Source: Rhodocyclaceae bacterium
Lineage (GTDB): Bacteria; Pseudomonadota; Gammaproteobacteria; Burkholderiales; Rhodocyclaceae
Length of the DNA stretch: 64,000 bases
Reading direction: 5' to 3'
Assembly (NCBI GenBank): GCA_016721505.1
Contig: JADKHX010000008.1
Location: 62,001 to 126,000 of the forward strand
Numbering within the stretch: the first letter of the stretch is position 1; every line of letters begins with the position of its first letter. The notes under the pieces are model-generated. The model saw only the letters and a program-made list of their open reading frames with translations. It did no database searches and was not told the origin of the DNA. A program made the translations under genes and the position numbers. Shown here piece by piece: positions 27,901 to 35,727 of this stretch.

Positions 27901-28235
27901 GGTTCAAAAGCAATCGCCGCGCCATGAATCAGCGGGTTGGCACTAACTGTGCGGCGCAAAATCTCATACAGATCGTCTTCGCTGGACTTCTCAGCACTGG
28001 CCACCAGCAGCGCTGTAGCCTCGCCTGCGGTGGTGACTTCACGCAGCAGGGCATCTACTCGACCAGCATAGTTACGCGCCTTCTCGGTTAGGCCGACTTT
28101 AATTTGGTCTGCTGCGGCTGTGCGATTTCCCAGAAACGAATATAGGGTGATCAGGCCAACTACTAGAAAGCTGGGCAGCAACACCAGCAAAAACAATTTG
28201 CGCCGTATGGTCAAGCGAAGTGCGCGAACTGGCAT
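24984..28235 (-). CDS. Membrane GGDEF-EAL protein with Cache, HAMP and two PAS domains
   Basis: 1083 residues. TM1 is near 12-32, a periplasmic dCache sensor lies around 35-290, and TM2 is near 300-325. HAMP is around 325-375, two PAS domains around 395-515 and 525-645, GGDEF around 655-815 and EAL around 825-1070. GGDEF is intact ('ARLGGDEFVVM'); the inhibitory RxxD site reads RKTE. EAL is kept as 'EVLLRW', with 'DDFGTGHSSL' and later acidic residues intact, so phosphodiesterase activity is plausible. It makes and/or degrades cyclic di-GMP in response to an external ligand. It is monocistronic. Confidence 0.95.
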   Translation of the reverse strand: MPVRALRLTIRRKLFLLVLLPSFLVVGLITLYSFLGNRTAAADQIKVGLTEKARNYAGRVDALLREVTTAGEATALLVASAEKSSEDDLYEILRRTVSANPLIHGAAIAFEPDVFAQRKRFAPYVYREGERFKAIDIAKGSGSYIERELPWYNAAKKTAAATWSEPYFDADASGINVITFSVPIFRADRIVGVATVDIDPTHLLERAGVPADDRTAVFVVSRAGNISVHHTVESINQPLISADIVVTQKGRGLLINAVSGALIETETPSGSPVWLSMAEIATSNSRLFVQLYPRVALGVTDTLGARTALLTLIVLALAMFASMLLVSRIVRPLRELSVAVQDVARGDLSVRALSTSNDEIGALASNFQVMTQSLRERELAMSALNEELRSGQNTAQRALHDLQNQKFAIDQHAIVTIIDATGKFTYVNDRFCQVSGYTAEEVLGQSHQILATGHQSPEMVAEFYRVLKSGKVWQGELTERTKDGTQIWVNLTAVPFLDRNGVIEQYVGIRTDITEHKRTELDLRIAAVAFESQDGILVADSKSIVLRINQAFTDMTGFSAVKMVGKPLASLMSKRHDEEFLAVVENAVMAMGAWQGEAWGRRSKGDDYPAWISITEVNDKSSVLRHYVASVTDITARKAAEAEIQQLAYYDSLTKLANRRLLMDRLEHALAYNGRSGREGGLLFIDLDNFKAINDALGHAVGDNLLRQVAERLLACVRKTETVARLGGDEFVVMVEDLSPDVGEAARQMEAMGTKILSALNQPYVLAGRNYQNTPSIGITLFGSENSSADELMKRADIAMYQAKRTGRNAIRFFDPKMQAAVEYRAELGLALREAIARDQLVLYYQLQFAIGSGATGAEVLLRWRHPTRGMISPTQFIPVAEETNLILPIGMWALRAACAQIKLWQGNPGREHLQLAVNVSARQFSQPDFCAQVKAVLDETSINPARLKLELTESTMPDNVTEIITTMLTLSEMGVQFSLDDFGTGHSSLSSLKKLPLHQLKIDQSFVHDIANDPDDAVIVQTIIAMANSLGMEVLAEGVETEEQKEILINRGCKNFQGFLFGKPVAIKEFERQLGSGKRALS

Positions 28236-28522
28236 CGCTATTCTCTGTTACGCCCAGCCATACCTGAGGTTGGATGCGAACACACCCAAGGACAAGCAAG
28301 CAAAGTAACGCGACCGTCGGCGAGCATCATGCAGATTTACCGGAAACGCTCAGGATCACTACTCTAACAAGAACCAGCGCGAATGCACGGTATTGAGATA
28401 ATTGTGCAAGCGCGCATTTTTGTCAGTTGGTGCCGGGTGTAGCGGGGAATTCGTGGCGCACACGCCGTTATGTGTTGCTGTCCGATTCGGCGCAACTTTG
28501 TTTCCGGAATCGATGACTCTTG
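28236..28522. other. Intergenic region with one expanded short repeat
   Basis: 287 bases between two minus-strand genes. No coding frame is supported. It holds the expanded repeat at 28421-28469 and presumably the promoter of the GGDEF-EAL gene on the left side; no strong promoter motif was recognised. Confidence 0.5.
28421..28469 (+). repeat. Expanded short palindromic repeat (about 49 bp), intergenic
   Basis: The left end TGTCAGTTGGTGCCGG and right end ACACGCCGTTA match the short form, but about 22 bases lie between them instead of two or three. The extra bases do not match the interior of the 102-bp form by eye. Confidence 0.55.
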
Positions 28523-29815
28523 TCACACACCCAGTCGATCACGTATGTCGTACCACAGCGCACCAAGCGCGGTGAACGGCACACGAAACATTCGCCCGCC
28601 AGGGAATGGATAGTGCGGCAATTTTTCAAACACCGAGAAACGCTCAGCTTGGCCTTGAATCACTTCGGCCAACAATCGCCCGATGAGGTGGGTGAAGGTA
28701 ATACCGTGACCGGAGCAGCCTTGTGAATAGAACACGTTCTCGGACAATCGCCCAACTTCGGGCAAGCGAGAGAGCGTGAGCAGAAAATTTCCGGTCCAGC
28801 CGAATTCGACTTTTGCGCCGGACAATTGCGGAAAAGTCTTGACCATGTTCGGTCGAATAATCGATTCGACATGCGCCGGATCGCGCGCGCCATAGATGAC
28901 GCCCCCGCCGAAAATCATCCGCTTATCAGCCGACAGTCGAAAATAATCGAGCAAAAAATTATTATCTTCGACACAGTAGTCCGATGGAATCAATTTATCG
29001 GCAAGCGCACCGAGCGGCTCGGTGGCGACCACTTGTGTGCCGCACGGCATAGACATACTGGCGAGCTTGGGTTCCAGTTCGCCGATATAGGCATTGCAAG
29101 CGATGATGACAAATTTGGCTTTGACCTGGCCGGTAGCGGTATGCACTATCGCTGTATTGCCATGTTCGATTCGAATGGCGCCGCTGTGCTCATAAATCGT
29201 GCCGCCGGTTTGTTCAAGCGCAGCCGCTTCACCCAAACACAAATTTAACGGATGGAAATGACCGCCAGTTTGGTCTACTAAAATCGCTTCATAGCGATCC
29301 GTATTGACGATGCCAAGCAGTTCAGACTTGTCGTCAATCAGGGTAAGTTGCCGGTGTCCCCATTTCTCCCACAAGGATTTTTGTTCAGCAAGGCCGGATA
29401 TTTTTCGCTTTGAAGTGGCAGCAAAAATACCGCCGTTTTTGAGATCACATTGAATCTGATAGCGTGCAACCCGCTCGCGAATAATCGCCGCTCCTTCAAA
29501 CATCATGCCGGCCAATGAAGCGGCAACGGTTTGGCCATAGCTCGCTTCAATCACATCGATATCACGTGAATAGCTATGCACAATTTGGCCACCATTGCGC
29601 CCCGACGCCCCCCAGCCCACACGCGCTTGCTCGAGCACCACGATCTTGAACCCTGCCTCACTCAAATGCAGCCCCGCCGACAACCCCGTGTAGCCAGCAC
29701 CGATGATGCAAACGTCGGCTTCTACACTGCCGAGCAACGCCGGGCGCAGCGGCGAAGCATTAGCGGAAGCAGCATAGTAGGAGGGCGCATGAGAAATCTG
29801 AGTGGATGCAAACAT
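28523..29815 (-). CDS. FAD-dependent amine/amino-acid oxidase (PuuB/DAO family)
   Basis: 430 residues. The dinucleotide fold 'ADVCIIGAGYTGLSAGLHL' begins near residue 33, followed by 'VLEQARVGWGASGRNGGQI', the FAD signature of gamma-glutamylputrescine oxidase and D-amino-acid oxidase relatives. 'RMIFGGGVIYG' and 'YSQGCSGHGITFTHLIG' complete the FAD site. The likely reaction is oxidative deamination of an amine or amino acid in the cytosol. No polyamine genes flank it, so the substrate is open. Confidence 0.88.
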   Translation of the reverse strand: MFASTQISHAPSYYAASANASPLRPALLGSVEADVCIIGAGYTGLSAGLHLSEAGFKIVVLEQARVGWGASGRNGGQIVHSYSRDIDVIEASYGQTVAASLAGMMFEGAAIIRERVARYQIQCDLKNGGIFAATSKRKISGLAEQKSLWEKWGHRQLTLIDDKSELLGIVNTDRYEAILVDQTGGHFHPLNLCLGEAAALEQTGGTIYEHSGAIRIEHGNTAIVHTATGQVKAKFVIIACNAYIGELEPKLASMSMPCGTQVVATEPLGALADKLIPSDYCVEDNNFLLDYFRLSADKRMIFGGGVIYGARDPAHVESIIRPNMVKTFPQLSGAKVEFGWTGNFLLTLSRLPEVGRLSENVFYSQGCSGHGITFTHLIGRLLAEVIQGQAERFSVFEKLPHYPFPGGRMFRVPFTALGALWYDIRDRLGV

Positions 29816-30047
29816 AATTGACTCATCAACGACTTTGAAGTTTCATTTTGACAGGATTTTTCGAATGCAAAGCAAACCAAGTAAGCTGCTTCGCAGGCGT
29901 CATCCTAAAGACTCTGTGCATCCTGCCCACTGCTTTGTTTTCTTGCGCCAATGCCATCCAAATAGCCTAGTAAAACGCTGATTACCGCGCCTATGCTTAG
30001 TGCCGAACAAACGCAAACTGACGCATTGCTTGTTCACCACTCCTTTC

Positions 30048-31310
30048 ATGCCCAACTGGCTCATTCCCCTACTAACACGGCGCATGCTGATCTGCGTTTT
30101 CACCGGCTTTTCGTCGGGATTACCGCTGTATCTATTGCTCAATTTGTTGCCCGCATGGTTGCGTTCGGCGGGTGTTGATCTCAAAACTATAGGCCTATTC
30201 GCACTTATTCAATTTCCCTACACATGGAAATTCTTGTGGGCGCCGCTGTTAGATCGTTATGTGCCACCAATCGGCATCAACGGTCGTCGTCGTGCCTGGA
30301 TGTTGCTGACGCAATTAAGTCTGGTTGCAGCAATTGCCGGGCTGGGTAGCTACTCGCCATCGACCGACATAGGCATCGTGCTATTGATCTGCGGCACGAT
30401 CGCGTTTTTGTCGGCGACGCAAGACATCGCCCTCGATGCCTACCGCCGTGAATTGTTGAGTGACGACGAATTGGGTCTGGGCAATGCCGTTCATGTCAAT
30501 GCGTATCGTATCGCCGGCTTGATCCCCGGTTCACTATCCCTGATTTTGGCGGATCATTTACCGTGGCAGCAAGTGTTTGTCATTACGGCGTTGTTCATGG
30601 TTCCTGGAGCGGCAATGGCCTGCCTGATTCAGGAGCCGGTAACTTCCAAAGTCATGCCAAAAACCCTCACACAGGCTGTCGTCGAGCCGTTTAATGAGTT
30701 CATCCAGCGTGCGGGGGTGCGAGAGGCGGTGCTGATTTTGGCCTTTATTTTTCTCTACAAGCTGGGCGATTCGATGTGTACGGCGCTGGCGACACCGTTC
30801 TACCTTGATATGGGCTACGCCAAATCCGACATTGGTCTAGTGGCCAAAAATGCGGGCTTGTGGCCTGCCGTCATCGGTGGTTTGCTTGGCGGTTTATGGA
30901 TGGTCAAGCTGGGCATCAATCGCGCCCTGTGGCTGTTTGGTCTGGTGCAATTCTTATCGATTTTCGGCTTTGCATGGCTAGCGTGGCTGGGGCCGCAGAG
31001 CAGCATTGGCTTTGCCGAGTTGGCCGCGCTTGCTCTGGTAATTGGCTTCGAAGCGCTGGGCGTTGGCTTGGGCACCGCCGCCTTTGTGGCCTTCATCGCG
31101 CGTACTACCAGCCCGCTTTACACAGCCACACAGTTCGCATTGTTCACTAGCTTGGCCGCCGTGCCACGCACCTTTATCAATGCAACGACCGGTGTGCTCA
31201 TTGAAAATTTGGGTTGGTTTAGCTTCTTTTTGCTATGCGCCGCATTGGCTTTACCTGGCATGGCGTTGCTATTTAAGGTCGCACCGTGGCGGCGTTACAA
31301 CAGCGTCTGA
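30048..31310 (+). CDS. ampG: AmpG-like muropeptide permease (major facilitator)
   Basis: About 420 residues with 12 hydrophobic segments. 'CVFTGFSSGLPLYLL', 'FPYTWKFLWAPLLDRY' and 'ATQDIALDAYRRELL' are AmpG signatures. AmpG imports anhydro-muropeptides for cell-wall recycling and influences beta-lactamase induction. The ATG at 30048 is chosen because the family sequence begins there; a GTG at 30000 would add 16 residues. Neither start has a clear ribosome binding site. The 230 bases upstream hold no gene. Confidence 0.9.
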   Translation: MPNWLIPLLTRRMLICVFTGFSSGLPLYLLLNLLPAWLRSAGVDLKTIGLFALIQFPYTWKFLWAPLLDRYVPPIGINGRRRAWMLLTQLSLVAAIAGLGSYSPSTDIGIVLLICGTIAFLSATQDIALDAYRRELLSDDELGLGNAVHVNAYRIAGLIPGSLSLILADHLPWQQVFVITALFMVPGAAMACLIQEPVTSKVMPKTLTQAVVEPFNEFIQRAGVREAVLILAFIFLYKLGDSMCTALATPFYLDMGYAKSDIGLVAKNAGLWPAVIGGLLGGLWMVKLGINRALWLFGLVQFLSIFGFAWLAWLGPQSSIGFAELAALALVIGFEALGVGLGTAAFVAFIARTTSPLYTATQFALFTSLAAVPRTFINATTGVLIENLGWFSFFLLCAALALPGMALLFKVAPWRRYNSV

Positions 31311-31390
31311 AAAAAGCTATCGGTATGTACCAACTTTCACAAAACTCGTCCGTATACTTATCAGGACGGTTTTCAATCGGGGAGGCCGCA

Positions 31391-31612
31391 ATGTTAATGG
31401 TGATGGAAATGAGCACTGGTAAGGTGATTGCCGACGAGTTCGGCGCCTTCGAAGACGAAGTGTTAAACGCGGAGTGGATTCCGCCCAACCTGCAAACGCA
31501 AGCGCAGGTTGGACTGAGCTTGGGGTTGCAGCAACACAACACCCGTGCGTCAGAACAACACGATGTCGACGTCGATGCCTTCCTTGGCATGATGTACCGC
31601 GTTCAAACCTAG
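31391..31612 (+). CDS. Small uncharacterised protein
   Basis: 73 residues, beginning 'MLMVMEMSTGKVIADEFG'. The start ATG at 31391 has GGGGAGG seven bases upstream; the frame is open further upstream inside the end of ampG. Acidic, soluble, no motif recognised. It lies between ampG and a thioesterase gene, all on the plus strand. The frame may also be read from an ATG at 31325. Confidence 0.6.
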   Translation: MLMVMEMSTGKVIADEFGAFEDEVLNAEWIPPNLQTQAQVGLSLGLQQHNTRASEQHDVDVDAFLGMMYRVQT

Positions 31613-31625
31613 TAGCCAAATCAAG

Positions 31626-32063
31626 GTGCTGGACGCGAACTCTAGCCGTGCCGATTTCAGGCACAGCCTAGCTATTCCCACCCGCTGGATGGACAACGAT
31701 GTGTACGGTCACGTCAACAACGTCGTCTATTACAGTTACTTCGACACCGTCATCAACGAGTATCTGATTCGCATCGGCGGGCTAGATATTCATGATGGCC
31801 GCGTGGTCGGGTTTTGCGTTGAATCACAGTGCAAATTTCACGCGCCCTTAGCATTTCCGGAGACCATCGAAGCTTGCCTGCGCGTCGCTCATTTGGGCAA
31901 CTCATCTGCCCGCTACGAAATCGCATTGTTTCGCGATGGCATCGCAACGCCCGCCGCGACAGGGCATTTCGTGCACGTGTTTGTTGATCGGGCGCAGGGG
32001 AAACCGACTGCAATTCCGACAAATATTCGTGCCTGTTTGGAACCACTACGGGTGGAAGCTTAG
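31626..32063 (+). CDS. Acyl-CoA thioesterase (hotdog fold, FcbC/YbgC type)
   Basis: 145 residues. 'TRWMDNDVYGHVNNVVYYSY' is the family signature, with the catalytic Asp in 'DNDVYGHVNN'. 'FCVESQCKFHAPLAFPETIE' is the second conserved strand. It hydrolyses an acyl-CoA of unknown chain. The start is GTG at 31626, 13 bases after the preceding small gene, so the two are probably co-transcribed. It is convergent with the MidA-like gene, with only 13 bases between. Confidence 0.9.
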   Translation: MLDANSSRADFRHSLAIPTRWMDNDVYGHVNNVVYYSYFDTVINEYLIRIGGLDIHDGRVVGFCVESQCKFHAPLAFPETIEACLRVAHLGNSSARYEIALFRDGIATPAATGHFVHVFVDRAQGKPTAIPTNIRACLEPLRVEA

Positions 32064-32076
32064 GGCTTGGTAGCAA

Positions 32077-33258
32077 CTACAAGGCGTGCGTCCTATCGCC
32101 AAGCGTGAATCCCATCAGTGGTTTTTTGATTCCTCGCCCGAGCGCAATCACTTTGAATAGCTCGCCCATTTCGTTGGGTGATATCAACAGATTGACTGCA
32201 CCTGCAGCACGTAACAGCGTGTTGTCGGCACCAACTGGCGAATCTGCTTTGCGCGCTTGGAGCAATTCTGCGATCCCGCAATTGATTAAGAAACTTGCTT
32301 GATTGGCGTAGCCCAATACCTCCAAGCCCGCATCAAATCCAGCTTCGGCAACGGCGGTGAAATCGACATGCGAAGTAATGTCGGAAAGCCCCGGACACCA
32401 GAACGGGTCGTTATGCACGCGATGCCGATAATGACAACGGATTGTGCCGCCATTGCGCGACGGGTGATACAACTCGTGTTGCGGTAGGCCGTAGTCGATC
32501 AGCAGCAAGGCACCGGCGCTAAGTCGCCTCGCCAAGGTCGAAACCCACGCCGAAGCGGCCAAGCTGATTTCGCCGTCGTAGGGAAAATCCAGCGGCGATA
32601 TATCGCGATTTTCCGGTCCATCAAACCGTGTCTCATCGTTTGCCAATTCAGCCCAAGACAACCGCTCATCGACCACCGCGACACCACGCTCATAGACACC
32701 ATCTGCCTGCCATCGCACCGCATGCGTTGGCATTGCGTCGAGCACTTCATTGGCAATCAAACATCCGGAAAATGTTGGCGGCAAATCGTCTAACCATTCC
32801 ACCCGCGCAGCCAAAGCCGGCGCGAATTCCGCCAGCGTCGCCGCTTGCCTTGCGCGTAATTCGCCGGAGAGTTCGAGAATGAAATACTGTGTTGGCAAGC
32901 AACCCAGTTCATCCAAGGCGAGCAACATATCAGCGGCCAAACGTCCGCTACCACCGCCAACTTCTATCACCGTTTTGTTGTCGGCCGAAATTAGCGCCAA
33001 CACCTGCGCCACTTGTCGCGCCAGCGCTTGGCCGAACAACGGCGTAAGTTCTGGCGCAGTCATGAAATCACCACTCTCACCAAATTTTTGCGAGCCGCCA
33101 CTGTAATAACCCAAGCCCGGCGCGTACAAGGCCAACTCCATATAACGCGCAAAAGACATCCAGCCACCTGTCGCTTTTATCTCGGCGACGATGATTTGCG
33201 TCAGTGCGTGGCTTGCTGCTGCCGCATCAGCCGAAGGTGGTGGGAGATCGCTGGCCAT
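32077..33258 (-). CDS. SAM-dependent methyltransferase, MidA/NDUFAF7 family
   Basis: 393 residues. 'LYAPGLGYYSGG..KFGESG' and 'DFMTAPELTPLFG' open the family. The SAM site is 'VIEVGGGSGRLAADML', and 'CLIANEVLDAMPTHAV' and 'NEMGELFKVIALGRG' follow. Human NDUFAF7 methylates an arginine of complex I; the bacterial role is unknown. Near residue 340 the segment 'DSPVGADNTLL' is encoded by a short palindromic repeat, in the sense direction and in the same frame as the 102-bp copies. It is followed by one base and then the PaiB-like gene upstream. Confidence 0.92.
   Translation of the reverse strand: MASDLPPPSADAAAASHALTQIIVAEIKATGGWMSFARYMELALYAPGLGYYSGGSQKFGESGDFMTAPELTPLFGQALARQVAQVLALISADNKTVIEVGGGSGRLAADMLLALDELGCLPTQYFILELSGELRARQAATLAEFAPALAARVEWLDDLPPTFSGCLIANEVLDAMPTHAVRWQADGVYERGVAVVDERLSWAELANDETRFDGPENRDISPLDFPYDGEISLAASAWVSTLARRLSAGALLLIDYGLPQHELYHPSRNGGTIRCHYRHRVHNDPFWCPGLSDITSHVDFTAVAEAGFDAGLEVLGYANQASFLINCGIAELLQARKADSPVGADNTLLRAAGAVNLLISPNEMGELFKVIALGRGIKKPLMGFTLGDRTHAL
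32214..32240 (-). repeat. Short palindromic repeat (27 bp), in-frame in the MidA-like gene
   Basis: Gene-sense CGCCAGTTGGTGCCG then ACACGCTGT. Its frame gives 'SPVGADNTLL', the same opening as the 34-residue peptide of the full copies. Confidence 0.8.
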
Positions 33259-33259
33259 C

Positions 33260-33928
33260 TCAAGCGGCAGGCGATTTAGTCGTCAAATTGGTCGGCAATT
33301 TGGTCATTATTTCCGCCACCGCCGCTGCGTCGGAATTTGCGCACTGCTGCAAACCTTGCACCATCCCCGCACGCTCGGCGACTGATTTATTTTGGCTGAC
33401 TTTCCATTTGCCTTGCAACGCAGTAATCGTGATTTCAAAGCCGACAATCGCCGCCAACATTTTCGCGATGTAATCTTCCGGCGCGTCCTCCATCCGCCAT
33501 GCAGAATTTGCTTCGGTTTCGTGGGTTGTGGTCAAGCTGTCGAGAAATTCACGCAGCCACGCCGCATCGTCTTTGACCACCAGTCGCCCGCGCGCATGCA
33601 CCGCGATGTAGTTCCATGTCGGCACAATACGGGCATGGTCAGCCTTGCCTGGATACCAAGAGGGCGAAATGTAGGCATGCGGGCCTTGGAAAATCACCAA
33701 TACATCAGCCTCGGTTTGCGCGGTTTTCCATAGCGTATTGGCGCGCGCCACGTGGCCTTTCAACAGTCCATGCGGTGCCGCTGCGGTCGGTGGTAAAAAT
33801 TGCAACGGAATATGATTGGCTTCCAACCCATCGGCGGTTTGTGTGATGAGCGTCGCCAAGGGGTTTTGTTGCATTAGCGCTTGCAATACTTCAGGCCGGC
33901 TTTCTGCGAAATGGGCGGGCAAATACAT
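33260..33928 (-). CDS. PaiB-like FMN-binding protein
   Basis: 222 residues. 'MYLPAHFAESRPEVLQALM', 'NHIPLQFLPP', 'LKGHVARANTLWK', 'FQGPHAYISPSWYP' and 'VPTWNYIAVHARGRL' are the characteristic blocks of the PaiB family. This is an FMN-binding split barrel described in Bacillus as a negative regulator of sporulation and protease genes. In proteobacteria the role is unclear. It is one base upstream of the methyltransferase gene and probably in one transcript with it. It is divergent from tcdA. Confidence 0.92.
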   Translation of the reverse strand: MYLPAHFAESRPEVLQALMQQNPLATLITQTADGLEANHIPLQFLPPTAAAPHGLLKGHVARANTLWKTAQTEADVLVIFQGPHAYISPSWYPGKADHARIVPTWNYIAVHARGRLVVKDDAAWLREFLDSLTTTHETEANSAWRMEDAPEDYIAKMLAAIVGFEITITALQGKWKVSQNKSVAERAGMVQGLQQCANSDAAAVAEIMTKLPTNLTTKSPAA

Positions 33929-33973
33929 CTTTCGTTCCTTGAAAAAATATCGCTCATTGTAAGATGCGAGCCA

Positions 33974-34816
33974 ATGAAGCCTATCACCACAATGGAATAT
34001 TCACGTCGCTTCGGCGGCATTGCGCGGCTTTACGGCAACGATGCGTTGCCACGCACGCGGGCGGCGCATGTGGTGGTGGTCGGCATCGGTGGCGTAGGCA
34101 GTTGGGCGGTCGAAGCATTAGCGCGTTCAGGTCTTGGGCAACTCACCCTCATTGATTTGGATCACATCAATGAATCAAATATCAATCGACAGATTCATGC
34201 ACTGGATTCAAGCTTGGGCGCGTCAAAAGTGCTGGCGATGCAACAACGAATTGCCGACATCAATCCGGAATGCGTGGTGAATATGATTGAAGAATTTATC
34301 GTCGAAGAAAATGTTTCGTCATTGCTGCCAAGCTGCGATTTTGTGATTGACGCGATTGACAATGTGCGCGCCAAAGCCGCATTGATTGCACACTGCAAAC
34401 AAAGCGGCATCAACATCATTACAACAGGCGGCGCCGGCGGCCGGCTTGACCCGACGCAAATCGTCATCGCTGATTTGTCACGCACGGTGGAAGATGCGCT
34501 GGCTTCAAAAGTGCGTGCGAAATTACGCAAGGACTATGGATTTCCGCGCGATGCGAAGAAAAAATTTGGAGTTGATTGCGTGTACTCGCCAGAAAAAGTG
34601 CCTAACTCGCCAGTTGGTGCTGATGCGAAGTCTCGGCTTAGTACAGCCGAGCCGCTACACGGGCGCGAAGCAGTGCTTCGCGAAACCCCCGTTCCGCCGC
34701 CGTCATTCGATGCTTCCGCCGGTCTCGCCTGCGCCGGCTACGGCTCATCCGTCGCGGTCACCGCCACCTTTGGCTTTGCCGCCGCCTCGCGGGTTTTACA
34801 AGGGCTACTGCAATGA
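33974..34816 (+). CDS. tcdA: tRNA threonylcarbamoyladenosine dehydratase with an in-frame repeat insertion
   Basis: 280 residues. 'RFGGIARLYGNDAL' opens an E1-like fold. The nucleotide site is 'VVVVGIGGVGSWAVEALAR', 'DLDHINESNINRQIHAL' follows, and 'DFVIDAIDNVRAKAALIAHC' holds the catalytic region. The C-terminal block is 'AGLACAGYGSSVAVTATFGF'. TcdA converts t6A37 of tRNA to cyclic t6A using ATP. Residues 211-244 ('NSPVGADAKS' to 'TPVPPPS') come from a 102-bp palindromic repeat placed between 'FGVDCVYSPEKV' and the C-terminal block. The ATG at 33974 starts the family sequence; the frame is open further upstream. It overlaps the next gene by four bases (ATGA). Confidence 0.95.
   Translation: MKPITTMEYSRRFGGIARLYGNDALPRTRAAHVVVVGIGGVGSWAVEALARSGLGQLTLIDLDHINESNINRQIHALDSSLGASKVLAMQQRIADINPECVVNMIEEFIVEENVSSLLPSCDFVIDAIDNVRAKAALIAHCKQSGINIITTGGAGGRLDPTQIVIADLSRTVEDALASKVRAKLRKDYGFPRDAKKKFGVDCVYSPEKVPNSPVGADAKSRLSTAEPLHGREAVLRETPVPPPSFDASAGLACAGYGSSVAVTATFGFAAASRVLQGLLQ
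34604..34705 (+). repeat. 102-bp palindromic repeat, full copy C (in-frame in tcdA)
   Basis: The best-preserved copy. Hairpin 1 is CTCGGCT / AGCCGAG around TAGTAC; hairpin 2 is CGCGAAGC / GCTTCGCG around AGT. The left end is CGCCAGTTGGTGCTG, shared with the short repeats. It is in the sense direction of the gene, 34 codons without a stop. Confidence 0.93.
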
Positions 34817-35556
34817 ACACACCGGTCATTTTGATCACCGGCGCCGCCAAACGACTTGGCGCACAGATCGCGCGAAATTTGCATGCGGCGGGGGCCACCG
34901 TAGCGATACATTTTCATCATTCGCAAACCGATGCCGATACATTGGTGACCGAACTTTGTACCTTGCGGGCGAATTCGGCACATGCATTCCAAGCAAATTT
35001 ACTGGACATCGCCACATTGCCCGATTTGGTCAATCAAGTCGTCACACATTTTGGTGCGCTCGATGGCTTGGTTAATAACGCGTCGACTTTTTTCGCTACG
35101 CAAGTCGGCGAAATTAGCGGCGATCAATGGGAGGACATTGTTGGCACCAATCTGCGCGCGCCACTTTTTTTGGCACAAGCCGCCGCACCGCATTTGACCA
35201 AACGCGGCATGGGTTGCATTGTCAACATCACCGATATTCACGCCGAGCGTCCGCTTAAAAATTATCCGGTTTACTGCGCAGCCAAGGCTGGTTTGCTTGG
35301 GCTAACGCGGTCATTGGCGGTCGAACTTGCACCAAACATTCGCGTCAATGCGGTCGCCCCCGGCGCAATAATGTGGCCGGATGCAAGCGAGGACTTCTCT
35401 GCCGACGAACAAGCGGCGATAATTCGCCATACCCTGCTGGGTCGGATTGGCCAAGCCGACGACATCGCCCGCGCAGTGCGGTTCTTGATGTTCGACGCTC
35501 CTTACATTACTGGCCAAGTCATCAACGTCGACGGCGGTCGCACCGCACATCTTTAA
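34813..35556 (+). CDS. Pteridine reductase-type short-chain dehydrogenase
   Basis: 247 residues of Rossmann fold. 'LITGAAKRLGAQIARNL' is the cofactor site; its Lys-Arg pair after TGAA suggests NADPH. 'LVNNASTFFAT', 'VNITDIHAERPL', the active Tyr-x3-Lys in 'YCAAKAGL' and 'VNAVAPGAIMWPD' follow. The pattern fits the bacterial pteridine reductases related to FolM, which reduce dihydropterins or dihydrofolate. It overlaps tcdA by four bases. Confidence 0.9.
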   Translation: MNTPVILITGAAKRLGAQIARNLHAAGATVAIHFHHSQTDADTLVTELCTLRANSAHAFQANLLDIATLPDLVNQVVTHFGALDGLVNNASTFFATQVGEISGDQWEDIVGTNLRAPLFLAQAAAPHLTKRGMGCIVNITDIHAERPLKNYPVYCAAKAGLLGLTRSLAVELAPNIRVNAVAPGAIMWPDASEDFSADEQAAIIRHTLLGRIGQADDIARAVRFLMFDAPYITGQVINVDGGRTAHL

Positions 35557-35627
35557 CGCCCATGGCTCCGCTAACGCACACCTAATCATGAAACTAGAAG
35601 TCCTCATATCTCCAATGGCTGGCAGAC

Positions 35628-35663
35628 CACCCCCCCACCCCCACCCCCGCCCCGGGGCGGGGC
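35628..35663. other. G/C-run tract: candidate G-quadruplex next to a perfect GC palindrome
   Basis: The plus strand has C runs of 7, 5, 5 and 4 separated by single bases, so the minus strand has four G tracts with one-base loops. It runs into the 18-bp palindrome CCCCGCCCCGGGGCGGGG followed by CTTTT. It lies in the 171-base gap between the pteridine reductase gene and ttcA. The palindrome with TTTT could stop transcription; the G tracts could fold in DNA. Confidence 0.65.
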
Positions 35664-35727
35664 TTTTGATGCGCTCGCTACGCTCGAGATCACCAGTGGG
35701 CCATTCGATTGTTTCACCCTAAAACTC

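Noticed and set aside
29884..29905. AGCTGCTTCGCAGG at 29884 and again at 61009
   Set aside because: Only two copies of about 15 bases with partial flanking similarity; could be a further small repeat, but the evidence is insufficient.
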